Positions 51,246-61,767 of a stretch of 64,000 nt of DNA are shown piece by piece. Origin of the DNA: Lasiosphaeria ovina (Eukaryota; Ascomycota; Sordariomycetes; Sordariales; Lasiosphaeriaceae); assembly GCA_033439765.1 (NCBI GenBank), contig JAULSN010000011.1, positions 930,001-994,000 of the forward strand. Reading direction: 5' to 3'. The notes under the pieces are model-generated. The model saw only the letters and a program-made list of their open reading frames with translations, was not told the origin of the DNA and did not search any database. How positions within the stretch are numbered: position 1 is the stretch's first letter; each line of letters opens with the position of its first letter. The position numbers and the translations under genes were made by a program.

Positions 51246-52291
51246 TTACCTCTGCTGTAGGTCATGTTTCTGCTTATACACGCTGACCCACTTGTCGTGG
51301 CAACCAACCGAGGACAGGAACTGCCAGGTCGAAAACTCGGCCTTGGGCTTCAGGAGCCACTGGACGGCGTGCTGGAACTTGGCCTCGCTGGTGGTGCACG
51401 CGAAGCCGACCAGCGCGCAGCAGATCATGGCGAACGCGTTGGACACGTCCGGGTCGAGCGTGCCCTCGTGCTTGCGGAACTCGATCGTATGCTTGGATTT
51501 TTCCGTGCCCTTGGCGCGCCACAGCGAGTCGAAGCTGTAGCCCATGCGGTATTCCATATTGAACGGATTTTGGTCACCCTCTAGCAGCAGGCAGACCTGC
51601 TTGGCAGTGCTGGTGGCGGGTTAGCGCCGTGTTTCACCATTAGACAGGTGCCGTCGAGGTTGTAAGCGTAGCGTCTGTAGTTGCCGTGCCGCTTCTCCTT
51701 GTCGTACAAATCCAGCAAGCGGTCCTCGGCGAGCAGGAGGACCGTGGCGATCTTCTGAGCTCGAGGGCCGTGAACGGGGTATCGGGGGGGGGCGTCGATC
51801 CGAACCTGCCCACGTGGACCTGGAATGCGCACCGGAAGTTGGCGGCCGAGATGTCGTACTACCGCAGGCCGCCCAGCACCCGGGCGATGGTATCCTTGTG
51901 GCGATGGACGCCGTCGCTCTCGGGCATGAGGATCGGCGACGTGACCTCGAAGCATGCCAGCTCGTAATTGGCGCCCTTTGGGGGGTCAGATTTGAGCGTG
52001 GGATCTGTCTTGGACAACCCAACTCTTTTCTTTCTCGTAGGCATTCATTACTGTCTCGTTTTCGTTGACGTCTGGGTGAGAAATATAGGGTGTTAGTCCA
52101 GCGGCTCGGATGCACCCGGCGACTAGCTTGTAAACCTCGACGTCAGACTCAACCTGAGAGATGACTGGGCCAACCCTTCGCGCCGAAACTGCCTTTCCAG
52201 CTCCAGGTTTGGCTTCCGTGTGCTTCAAATGGAACTCCCATTCCATCCCAAGGGATAAGAATTTGGTCTGACTGGAGGTTGAAGCCGACAT
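51246..52291 (-). pseudogene. Dead putative amidoligase gene
   Basis: Reading leftward from ATG 52291, the pieces fit the fungal putative amidoligase family (PF12224). First comes KFLSLGMEWEFHLKH (the Glu-containing first strand), then GLTPYISHPD. YELACFEVTSPILMP follows, then ISAANFRCAFQVHVG (the xVHVG motif), then IATVLLLAEDRLLDLYDKE. Near the end is IEFRKHEGTLDPD (the FRxHxGTLD motif). ATP-grasp/COOH-NH2-ligase-like chemistry is expected of intact members. This copy is broken: a frame change near 52010, a TAG after LGGLR near 51860 (CAG to TAG would be a RIP-type change), another frame change near 51770, and again near 51600. All motifs remain recognisable, so decay is recent. Confidence 0.65.
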
Positions 52292-53150
52292 GATTGAGAA
52301 ATATTTAACGTGGTTACTTGGTCTCTTACAAGATGGCTTGTGTCTGAAAGGGCCAAGATAAGAGCCGAGTTGTCGAGTTGACGACGAGGTAAACACTGGG
52401 AGGAAACGGCCTGAAGGGTAATGCTATCTTTTATTGATAATTAGTCCAAACTCCAACGCTGTCCGATGCTCTCAAGACTGAGGAGCACATGTCGAGAAAT
52501 GGGGAAGACAGCAAGATAAAGAGAACGACTTAGCTCATATGACGACGGGCTTGTGGCCGCGCCCACGCTGATTCCCGCAGATGTGGCCGGCACCTGGTAT
52601 GGACTCGCCGTCCACCTCCGCTTCCGAGCCCAACAGGTCGATCTTACTCGACCTGCCGGCCTTCGCCAGTGAAAAATTCTAAGCAGGCCGTATAAAATCG
52701 ACACGGGGCAGCCCAGACGCCCCGGCAGGCCAATACGGTCACACTTGAGAGCGTTGGACATAATCATCTCCTTACCACCACCTCGACCTTGGTTCTGGGT
52801 ATGAGTCTGTCACGGCTCTTCATAAGAACCGGCCCAGTTTCTTCATTTCCAGCGAGGTCCAAACATCGGATGAAACGAGCGCGGCTGGCCACTGGCCGAG
52901 CCTCGTTTCGTCCGTTGTTTGGCGCGCTCGGAGCCTCGGACCAACATGTTGCATCGCGCCTGTTAACCTTTGTTTACTTCAACACTGTTGAATTGCTCTC
53001 GCTCTACTATTACCACCCACTTCGAAATGGGTCTTTTGATAGTTTCACGCCTGAACCAGGGATTCGGGTTCCACTCTTTCCTTATCTTAAGTATCCTGTT
53101 GGCTTGCAATCGTAATCTAGAACACCACTCCCTTTCCTCCTTCACCCCCC
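52292..53150. other. Gene-free spacer
   Basis: The 52441-52767 minus frame and the 52789-53115 plus frame have no domain. Contains the 3' side of the 1089-residue gene and upstream sequence of the dead amidoligase. Confidence 0.5.
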
Positions 53151-56100
53151 TCACCCACAACCACCTCCACACCCACCCCCTCCGCAGCCTCCTCCGCAAC
53201 CACCACCCCCTGAATCACCACCCCCTGAAGCATCGCCGCCGCCGCAGCTGGCACTCCCACACCCGCTCCCGCAGTTCGCCCCGCACGCCGCACCGCACGC
53301 GGGCCCGGAGTCAGCCTGCCCATCAACAACAGCAGCACTTGGAAAACACGCATCGGCATACAACGACACCTCAACAGCAGCAGACGCAGCAGGCACAGCA
53401 GCGACGTCGGCCGCCGCCCAGCTACCACCGTCCCCACCAAACCCGGCAAAAACGCCCCTCCAATCATCCCTACCACCAGCGCCAAAACGTCCTCCAGAAC
53501 GGAGTTGCAAGGGAACGTCGGGCAGCCGCACGCGCCCGTCGCGCATCGCCTCGTACGCGGCGATCTGTTCCTCGCGCGCTCGCAGCGCCCACTCGGCCAC
53601 GAAGTAGTGCCGGTATGTCCCCGCCTCGAAGTAGTGGCTGAACGGCTGCGCGCGGTGGATGCCGCCGAGCTTGACGCGCGCTAGCGCGGGGTATGTCGCG
53701 CGGAGGGATTTAGGGCTGGGTTTTGGATTCATGGGTGCAGGTGAGGATGCAGATGGGGGTGAAGGTAGAGGTGGGGGAGAGGGAGAGGGAGAGTGCAGCC
53801 ACGCGGTCGCGGCGCACAGCTCGCGCGCGTTGGCCATGCCTGCCGTGGCGCGCGTCAGCAGGCCCGACGCGGCGAGGACCGTGAGCCGGTTGCGGAACCA
53901 GGCGAGCTGCTGCGCCGTGCCTTTCGCGTCGCCGGCGCCTCGACCATCCCCGTTGCCAGCAGCGGCGTTAGGACCAGCACCCGGCGGATACAGGAACCTG
54001 TCGCGCGCAAAGTGGTGCGCGACCATGGACCAGGCGTCGAAGGGGAACGCCCAGAGGTGCTTGGCCAAATTACACGGGCCGGGCTCGCCGGGCCGACTCT
54101 CGATCTTATCGCCGCAGCGCGAGGGATACCGGCCGTACGCCTCGGTGCAGTCCCAGCCGAACACGTCCTGGTACCGGTACAGCGTGCCGCCGAACGCGCC
54201 CCAGTCGCTCCAGTACTCCTGCTGCGCGTCCACCACGTCCGCCTCGTCGTGCCGCCCGAAGTGGAACCGCAGCAGGTACTCCTCTGTCAGCCCCGACGGC
54301 ACGTCGTACTTGCTGCGCACGCCCCGCTGCAGGTAACCTGCGTCTGGGCACACGAAGCTGATGGTGTAGAGCGGTGGGGGTGGTGGTGGTGGTGATGGTG
54401 GTGGTGGTTTGTTGTTATTGCTGCTCTTGGCTGGGCCGCCGGGTGCGGTCAGGGGTTTGTTTTCGTCTGCAGCTGCGGCGGCAGCAGACTTGGCGCCAAC
54501 CACAACAGAACTGCCGTCAGCGGCCACCCCGACGCCGCCGCGCAGCAGCGGCTCGAACAGGTCCGTGTCGATCAGCGCGTTGCAAAAGGACTGGCAGTTG
54601 TTGCCCGTGGCACTCCACGTCAGGCGGGTGTCCGGGTGCAGCAGCCGCGCGGCGATGCTGTCGAGGTAGATGGCGACGCGGCTCTGCAGTAGCACCCGCA
54701 GCCTGCGCAGCGCCGGCTCGAGCGCTGCCGAAAGCACGCGCCGCTGGTCCGCCGCCGGCAGCCCGGGGTCATCAAACGGCCGGCCTCTCGCCGCCAGCAG
54801 GTCCCGCGCGACGTCCAGCTCGTCGCCCTGCGGCAGCAGCCCGCCGAACGGCGCGCCCACGACCTGCTTCATGACCGCCTTGTACCGCTTGGGTTTGTTG
54901 CTGGCGGTGCTGGTGGCGGGCTGCTGCCACACGGCGCGGTCGGCCAGGCCGCCGACGGCCAGGTTGCGGCGCCCGCGGGCGTGCACCAGGTCGAAGCGCT
55001 CGTGGAAAACAGGCGCGTCGCGCACCGAGACCAGCGCGCCGCTCTTGGTGTGGGCCACGCCGTTCTCGACCACCAGCGGCCCGACGCGCAGCGCCATGTG
55101 CACGTTGCCGAACGGGTACCGCTTGGCGAAGCGGCGGAAGAACAGCGGGATGTCCGTGTCGGCCTCGGCCTCGGTCACGACGCTCGTCGAGCTCGACGCT
55201 GCCGCGCGCTGCGCCGAGTCGTGCAGGCTCGTCTCCGTCACGTTCCGCAGCTTGGCTGTCGTCTTCTTGCTCTGTCTAGGAGAGCCGAGCAGTTGTCGGT
55301 AGCCCTTCCCTGCTGCCGGGGTCGCGGGCTTCTTGGGCGCGGCGGCGGGCGCAGCGACAGACGGCTTCCGGAACACGCCGGCCGACATCTGCAGGCCGTC
55401 GTACTTGGCCATGGCGACCAGCTCGCCGAGCTTGAGCAGGCCGCACTGGATGGTGCCGGGGCCGCCGACGTCGAGGTGCTTGGCGGCGGCGGCGACGGGG
55501 AACAGGGGCAGCGGCCGGCCCGACGCCGCGTCGTAGTGCGGCACGTCGCGGCAGCGGCAGATGCGCCGGCTGACGGGCGCCGTGATGGCGTCGCCCAGGA
55601 TGCAGTGCTTGTAGGCTTTGGCGTAGGTCTCGTCGCCGTAGTGGTGCTGCCGGTAGCAGTCCTCGCACACGGCCACCGGCTCGCCGCTGGCTTGTGATAT
55701 GAACATGCTTCCCCGGATGATGGCGCGGCACTCGGGCTGCCCGCAGTGCAGCGGGTGGAACCGCGGGATCCAGAGCTCGTCGAACTGCGAGAGCGCGACT
55801 GGGAGTTGTTAGCGGGGACTAGATGGGTGTAGGTGGGGGGTAGACACGCACGCTGTGGGATGGCCGGCCGCCTCCAGAAGCGCAGCTGCTCGAGCGGAGG
55901 CCGGTGCTCGATCAGTTTCTCAATGTCGAGGAAGCCTTGGCAGTTGTTAGTCGAAATGGTAGCACATTGTGCCAGGCATCGATCGACCTACCGGTAGCCT
56001 GCAGCAGCGTCCACGCCCGCGCTTCCATTCCGTGTAGCCGGGGCACTTCTACTCAAGTTGATGGCCATTAATACCACAAGCAACAGAGTCCACTGTTGAT

Positions 56101-56660
56101 TAGAACCAGCAGCACATACCATCGATGGCCTGTCTCACGGCACCCTTGATCCTCGAGCTGGTGAACTCGGCCCTGCGGTCCATCATGGCCTCCTTGAGGG
56201 CTTCGCGGTGCGTCTTCTCGGGCTTCTGGGTGAAGTAGCTGTTGGCTGCAGGCTTCTTCTGCGATGCGTCGGCCTCCTGCTTCTCGCCTGCTCATGGACA
56301 TCAGCCAAAGCCAAAATCAAGAAAAAGATCACAGCCGAACGCACCGTATCGGATGGCAAAGGCGCGCGCCTCATGGCTAACAGCATCAAGAAACGTGTCG
56401 TATCCGTGGATGAAGCCGTCGTCCTCCTCTGCAAGAACCTCGCCCGCGTACGGCGGCTGCTGCCACGCCCGCAGCGTGCGCACAATGTTCTCAAGCTCGC
56501 CGCGCACCCCGTCCCAGTACAGCGCCTCGAGCTCGCCGCGCAGGTGCGCCGCGCCCGGCCCGACAGGCAGCCACTCGGCTTCGGGCGCCGGCGTGATGGC
56601 TGCAGACGAGCGCGCGTTGGCCTGCAGCACTGCGTAGAGCGCTTTCTTGGCGCGCGACAT
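53151..56660 (-). CDS. 1089-residue protein with possible papain-like His/Cys pair and Gly/Cys tail
   Basis: Five exons (56660-56345, 56287-56120, 56045-55992, 55935-55852, 55798-53151) join in phase. Exons 3 and 4 are only 54 and 84 bases. The N-terminal third is helical and includes EADASQKKPAANSYFTQKPE. A cluster of Cys/His (FHPLHCGQPECRAII, AVCEDCYRQHH, RRICRCRD) suggests a zinc site at about residues 215-295. Next comes YPFGNVHMALRVGPLVVENG with H441, and later ATGNNCQSFCNALID with C609 and C613. A His in an HxALRVG strand and a Cys in NCQxFC recall permuted papain-like (LRAT/PPPDE/NlpC) proteins; the link is inference. A polyproline/Asn linker follows. The C-terminal 55 residues are almost only Gly/Cys/Ala/Ser (CGSGCGSASCGGGD...GGGCGGGCG). 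No signal peptide. The neighbour at 57.5 kb is in the same orientation. Confidence 0.7.
54370..54420 (-). repeat. GGT-rich simple repeat encoding polyproline
   Basis: Tandem GGT/GGTGAT units on the plus strand encode the PPPPSPPPPPPP linker of the 1089-residue protein on the minus strand. Confidence 0.85.
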
Positions 56661-57524
56661 GTTGGCGTCTGGCTGAGGTCAGAATACGAGATTGGAGATA
56701 CGTGTTATCGTGATGTGTGTTCACGTTGATTTCACCATCGTGATAGATGAGTGCATTCGCAACTTTGTAAGTGGCGTCAATATGCACTCGTGACGTGGAG
56801 GGAGAGAAGTGATCGGGAGCCTGATGTTTGCCCCCCCTGACAACAATAACCAATTCCCCCCGGCCGGTGCAAAGGACACGCCTTGGTGCGGGTAAAAAAT
56901 CACCCCGCGTCTGATTTCAACATTTACCTAAGTCCGATCGGGAGGCCGATGCGAGACCGGCGCGATCAACCCGGCATTGTTGGAGAGTGGGTGCAACGAG
57001 GCTCTGGGATGGAACGGGATGCAGTGGGATGGGATGCGTAGGAGGAATCCCCGCATGCATGCTGCGCCTCTCTGGACCCGCTGCAACCCTGCCAGCGACA
57101 AGTCTTGTCGAAATCAGGACACCGAGCCACGTCGCGTGCATCAGGCGTCTATGCCAGTCACGATTGCTCAGAGAGACATTTTTGCCATGTTTTCCGGTTG
57201 TTAGGGCAATGGTAATTAATTACCTAGCTATTGGTTGACGGGCGAGTCGGGTTATTTTCCTCTACGTCGACGGGTTCTGACTACCTACCAAGGTCAACAT
57301 GAACCGTACGTGCAACTGCAAGCGGAGTATTTTGACATTGAGGACGGGTGGATGATGAGTTGAGTTACTGTTGAAGACGGATTTCTAGATGTAACAAACT
57401 GTAATTATGAAATTTGCACTTCATATTCGCGACTGTATGGCATGGCTATTCAAGGACATTAAATACACCGTGTCGTGAGCCCCGAAACAGCCAACAACAT
57501 CTCCAAACCATTCCATATAACATA
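56661..57524. other. Intergenic region between two leftward genes
   Basis: Contains no gene I can support. A short repeated word gatgggatgc/gatgcagtggg occurs near 57010-57035. The 5' control region of the 1089-residue gene is expected here. Confidence 0.5.
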
Positions 57525-59337
57525 TCACGAATAGCTTAAGCTCTTCGCCCACGGCGGGTGTCCCGCCCACTTACACTCCTTCTCCGTGTCCGCATCGATC
57601 CACCAGCGCGGCCCGGGAGCAGGCAGAGCGTCGCTACAGGACTCGCACGCAAGCGGCAGCGCAGCCAGACGACGCACCTCGTCAGCAGCACGAGAATCGA
57701 GCACAGCGTCAATGTCCGCGGCTGGCCGGCGCGCGCAGTTGCTGCAGACATACCCGCCTCCTGTTCCCGCGCCGCCGCCGCCCATCTCGACGTCGACCTG
57801 CATGGCCCTATCGCCGGTGTTATTATTCCTAGACCGCGCAATCCAGTTCGTCCTCCGCTCCCCCGGCCGGTACCAGTTCCACCTGCAGTCCTTGGCGAAG
57901 AAGCACCGCGAGCAGCGCGCGCGGCACCGCGTCAGGTGGTGTGTCGTGCGCGCGTCGATGGTGGCATGGTCGGCGCCGGTGGAGGCCATGTCCGCGCGGC
58001 AGTCCTGAAGGGCGATGTTAGTAAAAGAAAAGAAAAGAAGGGGCGGGGGCGGGGGCGGGGGCGGTGGTGGTGGCAGTCTCACATTGCACATGGGGATGTT
58101 GCAGAGGCGGCACCGTGAAGTGTGCGCAATCACCGTAGCAGATGGTGTCGCTGCTGACGGTGTTCTTGCTGATGTTGGTGTTGGTGTTGGTGTTGGTGTT
58201 GGCCGACAGCAATGCTGCTGCAGCTCGTCCAGCACGGCGGTCGGGTCTGCTACGCCAAAGAATGCACTGCGCAGCCGCTTCGACGACTGGCTCACGCTGA
58301 CCAGGTCCGCGTAGTGCACGTGGCGCGCCACCATGATGGCCAGCTCCAGCGGGAGGTGCACGTCTTTCCCTGCGTGCTGGGCGGGCGGCTTCTTTTCGCT
58401 GCCGCCGGAGAAGGGGTTTATCAGTCGGCTGACTGCTCTGTTCTTTTCCGCCGCGGTGTTGTTATTGATATTGTTCGCGGGTGGCTTGGGAGATTTGCCG
58501 TCTGCGAGCGCCGACAGCGCGCTGCGGCTGTAGCGGTAGCCAAAGTAGCCGCCGGCCTGGAGGTAGTCGACGGCGCGGATGACCGGGCTCAGCAGCCAGA
58601 GCAGCGGCGAGATAATCACGTCGATGTCGTACCCCGACCACGAGTCCCACGACCGGCGGCTGCCGTACCCGCCCGAACACGAGTCGGCAAATCCTACAGA
58701 GATGTTGACGATGGCGCAGATGAGGTATATGACTCTGAGAGAACACAGAGGGCTGGTTAGCACGCTGTACAGAAACAGATCACTGGCGGCACTTACACGA
58801 CTGCGACCGTCACGGCCCAGTTTTGCACCATGTCGTGGCAGATGTCCGCGCCGCTGTCTTCGCTGAACAGGCCCGTGCTGTTGGCCACGACGAAGAAGTT
58901 CTGTTGCCCGGTGGGGCCGGGCGTCGCGGCGCCATCGCAGCCGCCGTACGACCGCGGCAGGAAAATGGATTGCTTGCCGGCCCCCACGGCGAGAGCCACG
59001 GCCAGCGCGAGGTCGACCAGCCCGACGGTGCCCAGCAGCGCGCCGCGGCAGAAGTTGGACGCGGCGAACATGAAGAAGTTCCACGCAAACGTCGCGATGC
59101 CCTGTGCAAAGTCAGTCTTTCGGTCTCTCACATTATTAGGATGGGGTTGGTGCTCACCGCGCTCCCCACGACCCGCAGCCCCTCGAGAAAGTCCCAGCCG
59201 TGCGGGATGGCGTCGAAGATGCCCGGCCCGACGTCGCGGGCGTTCTTCCAGAGACCGAGCCCCGTCACCCCCATCATGCCCGTGGGGATGTGGCAGGCGA
59301 AGCGGATGATGCACGACACAACGCCCTGGCCCGACAT
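57525..59337 (-). CDS. Membrane protein with F-box-like and Cys-rich domains, 538 residues
   Basis: Four exons (59337-59158, 59101-58797, 58734-58083, 58004-57525) join in phase; the last intron has a perfect TACTAAC branch point. N-terminal: a short hydrophobic start (GVVSCIIRFACHIP), then spans FAWNFFMFAASNFC, LVDLALAVALAV, WAVTVAVVVIYLICAIVNISV and VIISPLLWLLSPVIRAV. An F-box-like segment DVHLPLELAIMVARHVHYAD follows at about residue 286, with VSVSQSSKRLRSAFF. After a PTPTPT repeat comes a C-terminal region with paired cysteines (SRCRLCNIPMCN, TRCRARCSRCFFAKDCRWNW, YVCSNCARRP, ACESC) that should bind zinc. A membrane-bound F-box protein with a Cys-rich tail could place ubiquitin ligase activity on a membrane; this is inference. 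Not a family I can name. Confidence 0.65.
58172..58204 (-). repeat. (TGTTGG)n minisatellite coding Pro-Thr repeats
   Basis: Five tandem TGTTGG-type units on the plus strand give PTPTPTPTPT within the F-box/Cys-rich protein. Prone to length change but always in multiples of two residues. Confidence 0.85.
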
Positions 59338-59916
59338 GGTGAGTGCCTGCGGGTGAGGTGTCGAGATAGTTGAGGATGTTTGTTGGTGACTGACTGCTGG
59401 AGGAATCAAGGTCAATATTTAGCCCAGCAGACAGCGAGACCGTCGTATTGTCACGACATGATGATGGTGGACCAGGCTAGATGGTCAACTTTGCCTGGCC
59501 TGGGCGCAGTGTAGTTAGTGTAGGTGGGCGCAGAGATAATGCGGGGGAACATGTCGCCGATGATCCCCTCTCGGTGGTGTGGGCTCAGGCTCCCCTTACC
59601 CAATGATTGTTGGGGGCGGTGCTACACGACCGGGGTGGTCGGTCGCCGAATCCGGCCGGCTCTAGCCACGCTCTGACCGAGCCTCTTGAAAGGAGCATCC
59701 GACCCTGCTTGCCGAGCTTGGCATCTCAGAGCCTAGTGCTGCGGTGCGGACGAATCCAGATGCCGTTCACGATGGCTTGTTGAAGTTGAAATGAGCAGCA
59801 GAATTGAGTCAGAAAAAATAACCTCTTTTGTTCAGTCCTGAACCTAGTAGATCTTGGCTTGAACTTGCTCCGTTCGCCTCCCTGAAAACACACCAACCGT
59901 TACAAAGACCGCCGCC
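59338..59916. promoter_or_regulatory. 580-base divergent promoter region
   Basis: Lies between the starts of the membrane/F-box gene (leftward) and the GRDP-like gene (rightward). No gene or distinct motif seen. The arrangement would allow joint control of both. Confidence 0.5.
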
Positions 59917-61767
59917 ATGTCGCACCTGGCCGGGTCGCACCTGATCGGAGCACACACTAAAGCGCTCCACGAGACGGGCAAGCAGGAGGTAGTCTCGATA
60001 CAGAGCCACGCCAAACACCCCATATACTACCAACAGCAGGAGACCGTGTGGCGCCCAGCCCGGGACAGTCTGGAGGAGCCCGTGATTCCCGCGCCGAGCC
60101 TGTTCGCCACGCTTGTCTCGCCTGCGGACCATGCCGGCGGTGACGCGGAGGCAGACGCACTACCGACAGTCGGTGAGTGCGCAACACATCTGCAGCTGCT
60201 GCACGTCTTCTACGCGCTGCGCGTGCGCATCGTTGAGTCGGCCGAGCTCGACAAGACGTTTGGCGTCGAGCAGAACCGCACGACCGTCTGGCGCACCCGG
60301 TACCGCAGCCGCTACGGGAGCAGCAAGTACCAGCACCCGCTCGGCGACGCGACGTGGAAGGCCCGCCGCAAGGAGAAGTTCAAGTACTATCTCGTCGTCG
60401 CCGCCGCGCGGTTCCAGGAGTGGGTGAGGAAGGCGGACGCGGCGTTGGCGGGCACGGAGCAGGGCACGGGCAGTCTTTGTCTTGCTTTTCTGCCTCCTCT
60501 AGGTATGTACGTCTCTGTTCTGTCATTGGCACCGTCTCTTGCTGACGACCGAGTCACCCTCAAGACGTTCTCATGGTCTGGCACGCCTTCCTGCTCAACC
60601 CGCGAGACTTTGAGGACTACTGCCGCAAGCACCGCCTCGGGCGGATCCGCAAAGTCGCCTTTCCGTGGGCCCAGATCGTGCGTGTATAACCAAACCGAGA
60701 ATACCCCATCAAACATTCACTGACACAGACAGCACTCGGCCATCGACTCCCGGACCGACACCTTCACGCTCCCAAAAGACGCCGCAGCCTCCGCCGACTC
60801 AGCCGGGCTCGCACCCGACCTGTTCGCCTTTCTTGCCGACGTCAGCAAAGCGCCGAGCTTAGTCGCGCCGACGCTAGTCCGGTTCGGCGGCAGCACCGAC
60901 GAGTCGATCCAGCGCCAGTTGGACAACCGCGTGGCGCCGGCCGCCGCCGCTACCGCCATCCTCTGCACCGGCAGATCGACCTCGACCTCGCCCAAAAACA
61001 CTGACCCGTCGCCGTCATTGGGAGTACCAGCAAGTGCAAGTGCAAGTGCAAGTGCAAGTGCAAGTTCAAGCACCGCAACTCGCCAAAGCAAAACCACGAC
61101 TATCTCAGCCGAGTTCAACTTCCTGCTCGTCCTTTTCACGCACGGCGGCACGCCCACCACACCCAACACCACTACCGCCACCGCCACCGCCACCGCCTAC
61201 TCCAACACCGCACTCATCGCCAACGTACAGCGCCAAGCCGTCTTCGCCGACAAGATGCACGCGCAGCTCTGGCTGCGCAGCCCGGCCGCCGCGCACACGC
61301 TCTCGCGCGCAGTCTCCCGCTATGCCCAGTTCCTGTCCCTGTTCCGCGCGCACCCGGGCCAGACGCTCGTGCCGGCGCTGGACGTCGACCTGGCGTGGCA
61401 CACGCACCAGCTGTCGGCCTCGGCGTATTGCGCGGGCGTGCGCGCGCGCGCGGGGCGGTTCATTGACCACGATGATAAGCTGGGTGCGGGCGTGCTGAAG
61501 GGCGCGCTGGAGAGGACTGCGGAGTGGTATTTTGTGGCTTTTGGGGGGCTGTACGCGCCGTGTTTGTGCTGGGACTGCGAGGCAGCGGCGGAGGCGATGG
61601 AGAGAGAAGTCAACGGGAATGGGGATGGGGATGGGGAGGAGGAGGAGGAGGATAGAATGGGTAAGCTTGTTGACGCTGTCCAGGACGAGTTGCATTACTA
61701 CCGCTCTGTCGAGGCGGCCAGGCGCGCAGGGAAGCGGCTCCCTGTGAGGGAAAAGGTTGCTGCGTAG
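59917..61767 (+). CDS. GRDP-like (DUF1399) protein, 577 residues
   Basis: Three exons (59917-60502, 60565-60677, 60733-61767) join in phase. The start ATG is in GCCGCCATGT context. Recognisable family blocks are THLQLLHVFYALRVRIVES, VLMVWHAFLLNPRDFEDYC spliced across intron 1, and PALDVDLAWHTHQLSASAYC near residue 450, the hallmark of glycine-rich domain-containing protein (GRDP-like, PF07173) members, followed by EWYFVAFGGLYAPCLCWDC. Function in fungi is unknown; plant members affect stress responses and may bind RNA, and the plant Gly-rich tail is absent here. A hexanucleotide repeat encodes ASASASASAS. The acceptor of intron 1 is AAG rather than CAG/TAG but restores the conserved frame exactly. 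It is divergent from the membrane/F-box gene. Confidence 0.82.
61029..61072 (+). repeat. (GCAAGT)n hexanucleotide repeat in the GRDP-like gene
   Basis: Six to seven tandem GCAAGT units encode alternating Ala-Ser; the last unit is mutated to GTTCAA. A coding minisatellite in a linker. Confidence 0.9.

Noticed and set aside
53659..55697. Plus-strand frames 53659-54336, 54670-55302 and 54981-55697
   Set aside because: Antisense to the 3' exon of the 1089-residue gene, which has clean in-phase introns on the other strand.
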